Source: JAYTUJ01 sp043744615
Lineage (GTDB): Bacteria > Patescibacteriota > Minisyncoccia > Phycocordibacterales > CAIRYW01
DNA: 28,280 nucleotides
Direction of reading: 5' to 3'
NCBI GenBank assembly: GCA_043744615.1
Contig: JAYTUJ010000027.1
Coordinates: 1 to 28,280, forward strand
Of the stretch, positions 7,874 to 16,287 are shown piece by piece; within the stretch, counting starts at the first letter, position 1; each line of letters begins with the position of its first letter. A model generated the notes under the pieces. That model worked only from the letters and a program-made list of their open reading frames with translations, did no database searches and was not told the origin of the DNA. A program made the translations under genes and the position numbers.

Positions 7874-8398
7874 ATGAATACAAAGAAAATAACTATTTTT
7901 GGATTAGCAGGGACAGGAACAAGTACGGTTGGAAAACAACTTGCTAAAGAACTGGGTTACGAGTTTATGTCGACTGGAAACATATTTCGTGAGACAGCCA
8001 AAGAACTCGGTTTAGATATTTATGAATTTGATAAGCTTGCTCGAAGTGATTCTAAATATGATATTGAGCTCGACAAAAAAGTCGATGAATATGGCAAAAA
8101 AAACACCAATTTTGTATTTGAAAGTCGTCTTGCGTGGCACTTTATTCCAGATTCTTTTAAGGTAAAAATTTATTGTGATTTTGATACGCGGGTACAGCGT
8201 GTTGCTTCACGGGACAACGCTTCTTTTGAAGAAGTAAAAGAAAAAACAATTCAGCGAGAAATCGACCTTCTTCATCGTTTTGAAGCGTATTACAATATTA
8301 AAGATATTGATAGTGACGCTAACTTTGATTTGGTTATCAACAGTACTTTTAACGATGTAGATAATATTGTTGAACAGATTAGAAAAAGCATTGTATAA
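7874..8398 (+). CDS. cmk: Archaeal-type cytidylate (CMP) kinase
   Basis: A 174-residue P-loop kinase. The loop reads GLAGTGTSTVGK (10-21): the usual Walker A lysine is Thr16, the variant I know from archaeal CMP kinases (GxPGTGTTT). The segment STGNIFRETAKELGLDIYEFDKLA also matches the archaeal form, as does FESRLAWHF. It would convert CMP or dCMP to the diphosphate with ATP. Bacterial Cmk is longer (~220 residues) and has a normal P-loop, so this is a different subfamily, possibly of interdomain origin. The gene has its own leaderless-type promoter and is followed eight bases later by a small membrane-protein gene. A different small nucleoside monophosphate kinase is the main alternative. 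Confidence 0.75.
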   Translation: MNTKKITIFGLAGTGTSTVGKQLAKELGYEFMSTGNIFRETAKELGLDIYEFDKLARSDSKYDIELDKKVDEYGKKNTNFVFESRLAWHFIPDSFKVKIYCDFDTRVQRVASRDNASFEEVKEKTIQREIDLLHRFEAYYNIKDIDSDANFDLVINSTFNDVDNIVEQIRKSIV

Positions 8399-8399
8399 T
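8370..8399 (+). promoter_or_regulatory. Sigma-70 promoter, leaderless start of small membrane protein
   Basis: TTGAAC (8370-8375), 18-base spacer, TATAAT (8394-8399), then six bases to the ATG at 8406. The -10 overlaps the stop codon of the upstream gene, an unusually compact arrangement. Confidence 0.65.
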
Positions 8400-8405
8400 T
8401 AAAAC

Positions 8406-8750
8406 ATGGAAACCGTAATGAAAGCAGATGTTTTTTTTGTAATCACAACTATTGCAGTGATCGTACTTTCAATTTTTGCTGCGATTGTTTTGTGGTATGT
8501 ATTTAAAACATTTAAAAATCTTTCGGTACTTTCAGAAAAAGTAAAAGATGAAGGAATTGAAATTTTAGATGCAGTAAAAAATGTTCGTGAAAAAGTAAAA
8601 ACAGAAAGTGATCATGTCATTTCTGATTTTAGAGAAATGCGACAAGACTTTAAAGCGAGTCCAGTAAATAAGATTGCTCAGTTTTTGGCGCCATTTTCTA
8701 AATTTTTTATGAATAAAAAGTCGACAAAGTCGACAGAAAAGAAAAAATAA
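8406..8750 (+). CDS. Small single-pass membrane protein with cytoplasmic helix, unknown function
   Basis: A 114-residue protein not recognised. Residues ~8-31 (FFVITTIAVIVLSIFAAIVLWYVF) form one membrane helix; residues ~35-85 are charged and probably coiled coil (LSEKVKDEGIEILDAVKNVREKVK); the C-terminus is lysine-rich. The shape resembles DUF948/YtxH-type stress or envelope proteins, and the next gene is YtxH-like, so the two may work together at the membrane. That is inference from layout. The ATG at 8406 is chosen because it is six bases after a TATAAT; a second ATG at 8418 is possible. Confidence 0.75.
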   Translation: METVMKADVFFVITTIAVIVLSIFAAIVLWYVFKTFKNLSVLSEKVKDEGIEILDAVKNVREKVKTESDHVISDFREMRQDFKASPVNKIAQFLAPFSKFFMNKKSTKSTEKKK

Positions 8751-8765
8751 TTAAAAAATTAGTAA

Positions 8766-8771
8766 TATAAT
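8766..8771 (+). promoter_or_regulatory. -10 element of YtxH-like gene
   Basis: TATAAT at 8766-8771, nine bases before the ATG at 8781, giving a leader of only two or three bases. Confidence 0.5.
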
Positions 8772-8780
8772 AAAAATAAT

Positions 8781-9191
8781 ATGAAAAAAAGTTCAAACAA
8801 TTCATCAGTAAAAACAGTAACAGTCGTAGCGGTTGGAGCAACTTTAGCAGCTGCAGCAGGAGCGTACTTTTTATACGGAACAAAACAAGGTAAACAAACA
8901 CGAACAAAAATAAAAGGATGGACACTAAAGGCAAAAGGAGAAGTTCTTGAAAAAATGGAACAACTTAAAGAAGTAAATGAAGAAACATACAATAAAGTTG
9001 TTGATGTTGTTATGAAAAAATATGAAGCAGTAAAAAGTATTGATTCTGCCGATGTTGCTGCTGTAGCAAAAGAACTTCGAAAACACTGGTCAAATATCAA
9101 AAAACACATTTCTGGAGCTAAACCAAAGTCAAAACCAAAAGCGAAAGCAAGTGTGCAAGCAAAAAAAGCTGCTTCAAAAACTAGAATTTAA
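8781..9191 (+). CDS. YtxH-like membrane-anchored helical protein
   Basis: A 136-residue protein. After a short polar start, residues ~12-33 form an alanine/glycine-rich membrane segment ending in AYFLYGTKQGKQTRTKIKGW, the pattern of YtxH-family proteins, where a helix is followed by G-x-x-x-R/K. Residues ~45-110 are amphipathic helix and the last 25 residues are an alanine/lysine-rich basic tail like histone H1 (KPKSKPKAKASVQAKKAA), which could bind nucleic acid or acidic polymers. YtxH proteins are general-stress proteins of unknown mechanism. It lies between another small membrane protein and a membrane-anchored CAP-domain protein. Confidence 0.7.
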   Translation: MKKSSNNSSVKTVTVVAVGATLAAAAGAYFLYGTKQGKQTRTKIKGWTLKAKGEVLEKMEQLKEVNEETYNKVVDVVMKKYEAVKSIDSADVAAVAKELRKHWSNIKKHISGAKPKSKPKAKASVQAKKAASKTRI

Positions 9192-9220
9192 AACTAATGA
9201 CTAACCGATAAGAACAATTT

Positions 9221-10246
9221 ATGTTTCATATTATCGGGAAATTAATACGATTTATAATAGGCTTAGTACTGCTTGCGGTATTAAGTCTTATTGTTGCGAG
9301 AACATATGGTTTTTCTGTAACGGATATTTCAAATAAGTTTTCTGGAATTATTTCTGCAGTAGAAACAAAACAACAACAAGCAGTTGACGTTGTCGACAAA
9401 ACAAAAACAGTAGCTAATTCTGTTACTGATACGTTTTCAAAAATTACCGAAGCACTTGATAGTCTAAAAAAGATTGCCGGACTTTCTTCTTCGACAATTC
9501 AAAAAACAGATACAACGTCTTCGTCTTCAATTTCAACAACTCCGACAAAACAAGAACCGACGAAAGAAAATAATGTAAAAGATAATCCAAACAGCTCAAT
9601 TACCGTCGATTCGATTATTGAACTCACTAATGCCGAACGACAAAAAGCGGGAAAATCAAAACTCGCTCATAATACAAAACTTGATATGTCTGCACAATTA
9701 AAAGTAAACGACTTGTTTACGTTTCAATATTTTGAACATACTTCCCCAAAAGGAACTACAACAGTTGATTTGGCAAAAGCAGTCGGGTATACGTATAGAG
9801 CAATTGGTGAAAACTTAGCAGGTGGGTTTAGTACTTCAAAAGAAGTTGTTGATGCGTGGATGAAAAGTCCTGGTCATCGAGCAAATATTTTGTCAGATAA
9901 TTATACCGAAATTGGTGTCGCAATAAAAAAGGGAATGTTTAAAGGCGATGACGAATGGCTTGCGGTACAAGAATTTGGTAAACAAGCAGCTAACTGCACG
10001 CTTCCAAATACGACATTAAAGGCTTCAATTGACCAATCTCAAGGCGTTGTCGTGGAACTTAACACAAAGCTCGATGAACTCAAAAAACAGCTTGAAACAA
10101 TGGATAAAAGCTCAAGTCAGTACCAGTCATCAGTTGCCACATACAATAGTCTTGTTGATCAATTTAACACTTTAATTGCCCAACGAAAAGCTCAAGTTGA
10201 ACAATACAATATACAAGTTAATACATATAATATTTGTAATTTATAG
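9221..10246 (+). CDS. Membrane-anchored CAP/SCP-domain extracellular protein
   Basis: A 341-residue protein with an uncleaved-type membrane helix at residues ~7-28, then a helical spacer and a Ser/Thr-rich linker (88-128). The CAP domain covers ~130-255: LTNAERQKAGKSKL, FEHTSPKG (His173), IGENLAGG (Glu197), VVDAWMKSPGHRANILS (His219) and YTEIGVAI. These are the conserved cavity residues of bacterial CAP (YkwD-like) proteins. Residues ~265-335 form a coiled coil. The domain would be outside the membrane. In bacteria CAP proteins are linked to envelope or surface functions, but the activity is unsettled. A weak -10 (GATAAG, 9207-9212) lies eight bases before the ATG. Confidence 0.87.
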   Translation: MFHIIGKLIRFIIGLVLLAVLSLIVARTYGFSVTDISNKFSGIISAVETKQQQAVDVVDKTKTVANSVTDTFSKITEALDSLKKIAGLSSSTIQKTDTTSSSSISTTPTKQEPTKENNVKDNPNSSITVDSIIELTNAERQKAGKSKLAHNTKLDMSAQLKVNDLFTFQYFEHTSPKGTTTVDLAKAVGYTYRAIGENLAGGFSTSKEVVDAWMKSPGHRANILSDNYTEIGVAIKKGMFKGDDEWLAVQEFGKQAANCTLPNTTLKASIDQSQGVVVELNTKLDELKKQLETMDKSSSQYQSSVATYNSLVDQFNTLIAQRKAQVEQYNIQVNTYNICNL

Positions 10247-10254
10247 TAGATTTG

Positions 10255-10369
10255 CACATAAATAAAATACCCCTTAAAAAGGTTTCTCGCAGCGCGTCGG
10301 CGCGAGAGCTAAGCAAAAATTTCAGCAGAAATTTATTGCGGCCTTTTTAAGGGGTATTTTATTTATGTG
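10255..10369. terminator. Bidirectional terminator with 28-bp perfect inverted repeat and inner hairpins
   Basis: Arms 10255-10282 and 10342-10369 are exact reverse complements over 28 bases and carry A-runs on one side and T-runs on the other, so both the plus-strand CAP gene and the minus-strand RNase J gene can terminate here. The 59 bases between hold two further stems (TCTCGC/GCGAGA and AAATTTC/GAAATTT), giving a three-way junction. It is far larger than a usual terminator. Confidence 0.8.
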
Positions 10370-10379
10370 TGAGTTTAAA

Positions 10380-12239
10380 CTAAATTCCTAATATTACAGG
10401 AATCACCACAGGTCGTTTCGCTGTTTTGTTCAACAAGAATTTACTAATCTTATCGGCAACATCATCTTTAATATAATCAAAGTTGATTGGATTCATTCCT
10501 ACACAATTATCTTCAATTATTTTTTTGATAATGTGACGTGTTTGTCGAAGCAGTTCTTGATTTTCTCGGAGATAAATAAATCCTCGTGAAATAATATCAG
10601 GAGATTTTTTTAGTTTTCCTGTTGAAAGGTTAACGCTTGCAATAATAACGAACATTCCATCTTGAGCAAGCATTTGTCGATCTCGAATAACAACTTCATT
10701 CATATCGCCGACAGAGAATCCGTCTACCATGACCATGTTTGAAGGAGCTTTTTCTTTGAGAACTTCAATTTTTTGACCTTCGTTGGTGATTTCAATAATC
10801 ATTCCGTTGTCTGGAATAACTACGTTATCTTCGGGCATACCAACTGATTTAGCGATGTCGCCGTGAACAGTTAACATGTAATGATATCCGTGAATCGGAA
10901 TAAAAAATCGAGGTTTTATTTGTTGATGAATCCATGCAGTTTCATCTCGGTTCGCGTGACCAGATGAGTGAACATCGGCAATCTTATAGTGAAGAATCTT
11001 TGCTCCTTGTCGAGACAGGTTATCTTTTAGTTTTTGTACTGATCGTTCGTTTCCAGGAACAATAGATGATGAAAGTAAAATTGTATCTCGCTTACTAACC
11101 TTAAAATATTTATGATTTTTTTGAGCCATTCGCATCAACGCTGCAAACTCGTCTCCTTGAGCTCCAGTTGCAAGTGCAACAATTCGGTCAGGCGGATATT
11201 TTTCCATTTCTTCAGCGAGAATAATTGTTTCTCGTTTTACTTTTAGCAAGCCAAGATATTTTACGATCTCAACGTTGTTTTTCATACTTCGTCCTTCGAT
11301 AACAACTTTCTTTCCATATTTTTCGGCAACTTCAATAATCTTCATGATTCGTTCAAGAAGGGAAGCAAAGGTGCCGATAATAAGTCGTCCTTGTACATCA
11401 CGAATAATTTTTTCAATGTTTTCATGAACCGTTCGTTCAGGCATCGAGAAGCCAGGGTTTTCAACGTTTGTTGAGTCACACATTAAAAGAAGAACTTTTT
11501 CATCTTTAAATATTGCGTACTCATTTTGTTCGTGTTCAGTTGGGATTCCGTTATCATGATCAACTTTTAGGTCTCCGGTGTGAACGATTGAACCGAAAGG
11601 TGTTTTGATAATAATTCCCATTGCATCAGGAATTGTGTGAGTTACCGCAAAGAATTTAACTTTTAGATTTCCACATGAAATGGTATCTGTTTTTTCAACA
11701 ACTCGAATATCAAGTGGTGGAAGATGAGGAAATTCATCTTGTCGCTTTTTAATCATAATCGCAGTAAGCTGTCGAGTGTACAGTGGCGGGTTACCGATTC
11801 GATCCATAATATATGGAATTCCTCCAATGTGATCAAGGTGACCGTGGGTAATAATAATCGCCTTAACGTCCTTTTTTCGTTCTTCAAGATATTTTGTGTT
11901 TGGCAAAATATAATCTACTCCTGGAGTATCTTCATCTTTAAATTGAAAACCTGCATCGATAACAATAATGTCGCCATTAAATTCAATAGCGGTCATGTTT
12001 CGTCCGATTTCTTCTACTCCTCCTAATGGAATAATTCGAATATGATTTTGTTTTGCAGGTGTTGTCGAAAGATGTTCTTTTGGCAATGCTGCGTGGTAGG
12101 CTCGGCGCATTCGTGGTTGCATTCGCCCCGCTTGTTTTAGAGGGTGCGGTTGCTCGTGTGTTGTGTTTTGTTGCGGTGCATGAACAGCATTGTTTGCAGG
12201 TGCAGCACTTTGTGTCGGTCTTTGTGTTGTTGGTTCCAT
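10380..12239 (-). CDS. rnj: Ribonuclease J
   Basis: A 619-residue protein of the metallo-beta-lactamase/beta-CASP family. HGHLDHIGG (residues 132-140) is the zinc-binding motif; VTHTIPDAMG and VHTGDLKVD follow; SSGHANRDE is the beta-CASP C-terminal histidine motif. RNase J is a 5'-3' exonuclease and endonuclease that drives mRNA decay and rRNA maturation in bacteria lacking RNase E. The first ~63 residues are an extra low-complexity tail rich in Gln, Pro, His, Thr and Ala, ahead of the normal start (HIRIIPLGGVEEIG). The gene begins 24 bases after the solute-binding-protein stop, with no SD, so it is probably the second gene of that operon. It ends at the large terminator at 10255-10369. Confidence 0.95.
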   Translation of the reverse strand: MEPTTQRPTQSAAPANNAVHAPQQNTTHEQPHPLKQAGRMQPRMRRAYHAALPKEHLSTTPAKQNHIRIIPLGGVEEIGRNMTAIEFNGDIIVIDAGFQFKDEDTPGVDYILPNTKYLEERKKDVKAIIITHGHLDHIGGIPYIMDRIGNPPLYTRQLTAIMIKKRQDEFPHLPPLDIRVVEKTDTISCGNLKVKFFAVTHTIPDAMGIIIKTPFGSIVHTGDLKVDHDNGIPTEHEQNEYAIFKDEKVLLLMCDSTNVENPGFSMPERTVHENIEKIIRDVQGRLIIGTFASLLERIMKIIEVAEKYGKKVVIEGRSMKNNVEIVKYLGLLKVKRETIILAEEMEKYPPDRIVALATGAQGDEFAALMRMAQKNHKYFKVSKRDTILLSSSIVPGNERSVQKLKDNLSRQGAKILHYKIADVHSSGHANRDETAWIHQQIKPRFFIPIHGYHYMLTVHGDIAKSVGMPEDNVVIPDNGMIIEITNEGQKIEVLKEKAPSNMVMVDGFSVGDMNEVVIRDRQMLAQDGMFVIIASVNLSTGKLKKSPDIISRGFIYLRENQELLRQTRHIIKKIIEDNCVGMNPINFDYIKDDVADKISKFLLNKTAKRPVVIPVILGI

Positions 12240-12263
12240 TATTTTTTTAATTACTTTTAATTT

Positions 12264-13994
12264 TTATTTTTTAACAAATATACTCCATACGCTGTCTGTC
12301 TTTATATACCAATCGGTTATTCCTAAAAATCGTTCTGATGAGTTCATTATTTTTTTAAGAACAATTCCTTTTACTGATTTCGGTGTAACGTATATAAAGT
12401 CTGGGGTATACAAGAATATTGCAGGGTTATCTTTTGAAAGCTCATTTAGAAATTGGTTATAAATATCGATTCGTTTTGATTTATCAAATTCTTTTCGTGC
12501 TGATTCAAGTAACTTATCTGCTTTTACGTTTGCGTACATACCAATGTTAAGTCCCGGATCGTTTCGTTGGGATGAATGCCAAAAAGCGTATGGGTCTGGA
12601 TCTCTTCCAACTATTTCACCAAACAACAGAGCTTCATATTTTCGTGGACGAATCACATTTTGATTTAGTGTTGCAATATCAAATGTTTTAACTTGTACTT
12701 GCACACCTAATGATTTCCACTCATCTGCAATAATTACAGCTACTTTTTTTATGTCAGCATTATCAGGAGTAGTAAGTGTAATGGTAAGAATAGTATCTTT
12801 ATCTTTTTTTGTTTTACCCGATTTAACCATAATATGTTGGTCATTTAGTTTCCAACCAGCATCAGTAAGAATTTTTTGTGCAGATGCAAGACGTTCTTTT
12901 TGAGTTGTAGTTGAAATCGTTTTTGATTGGGTATTTTCAAAATCAGGGAAGGGAGTTGAAATTGAAGTTCCATAACTTTTAAGAACTTTGTTAATAATAT
13001 AATCTTTATCAACGACTTCAGATAGGGCATCGCGTACTTCTGGGAGTACAAGTACGTCTGATTGGTTTTGGTTAAGGAATACTGAAAATACTCGAGGAAG
13101 AGGAGATCGATTAATAATTGAATTTTTTAAAATTGTTGATGAGCCGAGTTCGTCGATATGTTGAGTGCTAATTGAATTGACAGCATCGATAGTTCCTTGT
13201 GAATATGCGGTTAAAAGATTTTCTTCATTATCAAAAAAGTAAAAATAAATATTTGAAATATAAGCTTTTTTATCTACATATTTTGAGAATGCAGATAATT
13301 TGTAGTATGTAGGTAATCCAGCACTATCACGCTTTATTTCGGTTACTTGATATGGTCCTGAACCAACAGGAACTTGATTAAAAGATATTAAATTAAAGAT
13401 TTTACTATCAACATGTTCCCAAATGTGTTTTGGTAAAATTCCAATCGTTGTGTTTTCAAGAAAAAGAGCATATGGACGCGAAAGGGTAAATGAAATAGTT
13501 TTTGGATCTTGAACAGTTACACTCACACCATCCCAATTTGCAAAACGAGGGCTTTTGAGTGCACGATCCATGGCTTTTTTTACGGTAAACTCTATATCTT
13601 CAGCAGTAACTGGTTTGCCGTCATGAAAATAAGCGTTGTCTTTTAGAATAAAAGTATAGGTAAGGCCGTCGTCTGAAACGGTATAACTTTTTGCAAGATC
13701 AGTAACTAACTCTCCGTTTGCAGATGCCTTCATAAGCCCAGAATACACAAGACTCGAAATGTCTCTTCCAGAATCGGTAACATTAAGAAGGGGATTTATA
13801 TCGTAAGGGTATCCAATAACACCTTCTTTGATTTCTCCACCTGAAGCAGGGATTTCAATTAAAAATGATTTATTGAGTTTCCAAAAAATTGAAAATGCAG
13901 ATAGTAAAAATACAATAACTGAAAGTCCAAATATTAGTTTTTCACTCGGGGAAAAGGCGGCGATAGCCTTCTTCAAGGAATTTTTGATATTCAT
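12264..13994 (-). CDS. Membrane-anchored ABC solute-binding protein, family 5 (OppA/DppA-like)
   Basis: A 576-residue protein. An N-terminal membrane helix (~19-38, LIFGLSVIVFLLSAFSIFWKL) has no lipobox, so it looks like an uncleaved anchor. The body matches family-5 peptide/nickel-binding proteins: YPYDINPLLNVTDSGRDISSLVYSGLMK, LAKSYTVSDDGLTYTFILKDNAYFHDGKPVTAEDIEFTVKKA, and later IYNQFLNELSKDNPAIFLYTPDFIYV. It should bind peptides or similar solutes outside the membrane. No permease or ATPase gene of an Opp/Dpp system is nearby, so it either serves a transporter encoded elsewhere or has another role. A TATAAA six bases before the ATG gives a leaderless start. RNase J follows in the same operon. 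Confidence 0.88.
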   Translation of the reverse strand: MNIKNSLKKAIAAFSPSEKLIFGLSVIVFLLSAFSIFWKLNKSFLIEIPASGGEIKEGVIGYPYDINPLLNVTDSGRDISSLVYSGLMKASANGELVTDLAKSYTVSDDGLTYTFILKDNAYFHDGKPVTAEDIEFTVKKAMDRALKSPRFANWDGVSVTVQDPKTISFTLSRPYALFLENTTIGILPKHIWEHVDSKIFNLISFNQVPVGSGPYQVTEIKRDSAGLPTYYKLSAFSKYVDKKAYISNIYFYFFDNEENLLTAYSQGTIDAVNSISTQHIDELGSSTILKNSIINRSPLPRVFSVFLNQNQSDVLVLPEVRDALSEVVDKDYIINKVLKSYGTSISTPFPDFENTQSKTISTTTQKERLASAQKILTDAGWKLNDQHIMVKSGKTKKDKDTILTITLTTPDNADIKKVAVIIADEWKSLGVQVQVKTFDIATLNQNVIRPRKYEALLFGEIVGRDPDPYAFWHSSQRNDPGLNIGMYANVKADKLLESARKEFDKSKRIDIYNQFLNELSKDNPAIFLYTPDFIYVTPKSVKGIVLKKIMNSSERFLGITDWYIKTDSVWSIFVKK

Positions 13995-14000
13995 TTAATT

Positions 14001-14006
14001 TTTATA
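14001..14006 (-). promoter_or_regulatory. -10 element, leaderless start of solute-binding protein
   Basis: On the minus strand TATAAA (14006 to 14001), six bases, then the ATG at 13994. Confidence 0.5.
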
Positions 14007-14054
14007 GTTTATAGGGTTGTATATCTGGTACAACGTTGTGTATTTCTTTCAGAC

Positions 14055-14300
14055 CTATCGAGCTATAAGGAGTGACCATACAACAGAAGCCACAAACAAT
14101 ACTCCGATAAGGATTGTAAAGTTAAACAATAGTCTTTCGGCTCCTCGGCGAGTGTGACGTGCACCGTTTCCACCAAATGAATCTTGGCTACCGAATGCTC
14201 CACCAAGCCCTGCTTCAGAATGCTGAAGAAGAATCAAAGCGATAAGTACTATTGAAAGGCTTATCTGTATATATGGAATGTAAGAAGAAATACCAGACAT
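14055..14300 (-). CDS. secG: Preprotein translocase subunit SecG
   Basis: An 81-residue protein with two membrane helices (~7-25 and ~57-77) joined by the conserved glycine-rich loop LLQHSEAGLGGAFGSQDSFGG. This is the standard SecG layout and length. SecG sits in the SecYEG channel and assists SecA-driven export. It lies between the ThrRS gene and the solute-binding-protein gene on the same strand, with its own extended -10 promoter (TGTTATAAT) eight bases before the ATG. Confidence 0.93.
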   Translation of the reverse strand: MSGISSYIPYIQISLSIVLIALILLQHSEAGLGGAFGSQDSFGGNGARHTRRGAERLLFNFTILIGVLFVASVVWSLLIAR

Positions 14301-14308
14301 GTAGGGCT

Positions 14309-14336
14309 ATTATAACAGATGTTATATAAACAGCAA
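14309..14336 (-). promoter_or_regulatory. Promoter of secG with -35 and extended -10
   Basis: On the minus strand TTGCTG (14336-14331), 16-base spacer, TGTTATAAT ending at 14309, then eight bases to the ATG at 14300. Predicted leader of one or two bases or none. Confidence 0.65.
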
Positions 14337-14347
14337 ATTTGAATTTA

Positions 14348-16120
14348 TTATGTTCGGAGTTTAATTTCTTCAACAAGGTCTGCGATGAGTTGGTCTTTTT
14401 GTACAGAACCGATATTTCCTTTATCTCGGTGTTCGATGGTAACTGTATTGTCGGCAATTTCTTTGTCGCCAACTAGTAGTGTGTAAGGAATTTTTGATTG
14501 TTTTGCGTTTCGGATTCGTTTTCCCATACTGTCGTCTGATGCATTAAGTTCAGCTCGGATTTGTTTTGAACGTAAAACTTTTACTAATTCTTTTGCGTAA
14601 TCGATATGATTTTCTCGAACAGGCACGACTGAAACTTGAACTGGTGAAAGCCAAAGAGGGAAATTTCCTGCATAATGCTCAATCAAGAAACCAATAAATC
14701 GTTCGTGAGTTGAAAGCGGGGCTCGGTGAATACAAAGCGGAGTCTTTTTTGTACCGTCTTTATCAGTAAATGTAAGCCCAAATCGTGCAGGTACTGCAAA
14801 ATCAACCTGGTTTGTGGCCAGTGTAAATTCTCGTCCGATTGCGCTCCAAATTTGTACGTCGATTTTTGGTCCGTAAAATGCGCCCTCGTCTTCGGCTTCA
14901 ACGAAAGGAACTTTAAGATCAACTAAGCAAGTTCGAACCATGTCTTCTGTTTTTAACCAAAGTTCAGGTTCGTCGATATATTTTTTTCCAAGTTTTTCTT
15001 TGGTGTGTTTTGAAAGTCGCATCACGTATTTTTCGATGCCGAAGATTTTAAAATAGTACACGTACATCTCGATAACTTTTTTGAATTCATCAAAAAATTG
15101 TTCTTCGGTGCAATAAATATGTGCATCGTTCATTTGCATTGATCGTACACGCATCAATCCAAAAAGTTCACCTGATTTTTCGTGTCGGTAACATGTTCCG
15201 TATTCTGCTAATCGTAACGGTAAATCTTTATAACTTTTTGGTTCCGCAGCAAAAATTTTGTGATGATGCGGACAGTTCATCGCTTTTAAATAATATTTTC
15301 CACCCTCGTATTCCATCGGCGGATACATTGAATCTTCATAGTATGGAAGGTGTCCCGATGTTAAATACATCGATTCTTTTGCAAGATGAGGAGTTTTTAC
15401 GCGCTCATAACCCATTTCAAATTCAGTTTCTTTTGCAAGAGTTTCAAGGGCTTCTATCATTGCGCCTCCGTGAGGCAACCAAAGCGGAAGCCCTGGCCCC
15501 ACATCATCGTCAAAAGTAAAAATACCCATCTCTTTTCCAATTTTTCGATGGTCTCGTTTTTCTGCCTCAACAACTTGTTTTTCGTATTCGTTAAGTTCGT
15601 CTTTTGAATTAAATGCTAATCCATAAATTCGAGTAAGCATTTTATTTTTTTCATCGCCTCGCCAATATGCACCAGCAATTCGAGCAAGTTTAAATGCGTC
15701 AGATTTTAATTCTTTCATGTCTTCGACGTGACCACCACGACAAAGGTCTGTAAAATTTCCGGATGTGTAGAGAGTTATTTTTTCTCCTTTCTTTTCAATC
15801 TCATTGATAAGTTCAAGTTTGTATTCATTTGTTGCAAAATGTTTTCGGGCTTCGTCGGCAGAAACTTCTTGATGATCAAAACCTTTTTTTGATGCACGCC
15901 ACACTTCAAGATGTGTTCGCATCTTTTTTGAAATAATTTCTAGATCACTTTCAGTAATTGGTTTTGAGAAATCAAAGTCGTAATAGAAACCATTGTCTAC
16001 TGCTGGACCAATGGTATTTTTTGCATCAGGAAAAAGCTCGGTAACTGCTGAGGCAAGTAAATGGGCAAATGAATGCCGAATATATTGAAGTTTTAGGTTT
16101 ACGTCTTTTTCTGGTTGCAT
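14348..16120 (-). CDS. thrS: Threonyl-tRNA synthetase, form without TGS domain
   Basis: About 590 residues from the ATG at 16120; a GTG two codons upstream would place the start within the first bases after the -10, so the ATG is preferred. The N-terminal editing domain starts almost at once (HSFAHLL, HxxxH) and has CRGGH. The class II core follows: KAMNCPHHHKIF (motif with the zinc Cys), YRHEKSGELFGLMRVRSMQMNDAHIYC (motif 2), and PLCIHRAPLSTHERFIGFLIEHYAG (motif 3). The C-terminal anticodon-binding domain has PVRENHIDYAKEL and NASDDSMGKRIRNAKQSKIPY. It charges tRNA-Thr with threonine. The usual ~60-residue N-terminal TGS domain is missing, a reduction also seen in other compact bacteria. Confidence 0.95.
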   Translation of the reverse strand: MQPEKDVNLKLQYIRHSFAHLLASAVTELFPDAKNTIGPAVDNGFYYDFDFSKPITESDLEIISKKMRTHLEVWRASKKGFDHQEVSADEARKHFATNEYKLELINEIEKKGEKITLYTSGNFTDLCRGGHVEDMKELKSDAFKLARIAGAYWRGDEKNKMLTRIYGLAFNSKDELNEYEKQVVEAEKRDHRKIGKEMGIFTFDDDVGPGLPLWLPHGGAMIEALETLAKETEFEMGYERVKTPHLAKESMYLTSGHLPYYEDSMYPPMEYEGGKYYLKAMNCPHHHKIFAAEPKSYKDLPLRLAEYGTCYRHEKSGELFGLMRVRSMQMNDAHIYCTEEQFFDEFKKVIEMYVYYFKIFGIEKYVMRLSKHTKEKLGKKYIDEPELWLKTEDMVRTCLVDLKVPFVEAEDEGAFYGPKIDVQIWSAIGREFTLATNQVDFAVPARFGLTFTDKDGTKKTPLCIHRAPLSTHERFIGFLIEHYAGNFPLWLSPVQVSVVPVRENHIDYAKELVKVLRSKQIRAELNASDDSMGKRIRNAKQSKIPYTLLVGDKEIADNTVTIEHRDKGNIGSVQKDQLIADLVEEIKLRT

Positions 16121-16126
16121 CTGCAC

Positions 16127-16154
16127 ATAATATCAAAAAACAGGCTAAAAACAA
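16127..16154 (-). promoter_or_regulatory. Promoter of thrS, leaderless type
   Basis: On the minus strand TTGTTT (16154-16149), 16-base spacer, TGATATTAT (-10 TATTAT 16132-16127), six bases, ATG at 16120. Confidence 0.55.
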
Positions 16155-16219
16155 AAAAGAATTAAACAATGAGTAAGTGTTTTGAATGTGTTTTAAGCTA
16201 TTGAACCATTACGATATGC

Positions 16220-16247
16220 TTGACAAAATCATACTTTAATGTATAAT
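16220..16247 (+). promoter_or_regulatory. Consensus sigma-70 promoter of the orphan cassette
   Basis: TTGACA (16220-16225), 16-base spacer, TATAAT (16242-16247): the best match to consensus in the window. Predicted transcription start near 16254, which leaves a leader of about 135 bases, unlike the leaderless genes around it. Confidence 0.8.
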
Positions 16248-16287
16248 ATGTACATAGTTCTTTGATATACAACTTGCAAACAAACCA

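Noticed and set aside
14016..14033. GTTGTA/TACAAC stem between secG and the solute-binding-protein gene as a terminator.
   Set aside because: Only six base pairs with no T-run on the minus strand; likely chance.
15121..15519. Open frame antisense to thrS.
   Set aside because: A shadow of a strongly conserved gene, with no promoter or recognisable domain; the same holds for frames antisense to dnaE (17568-17990, 17732-18103) and pyrC (22226-22807).
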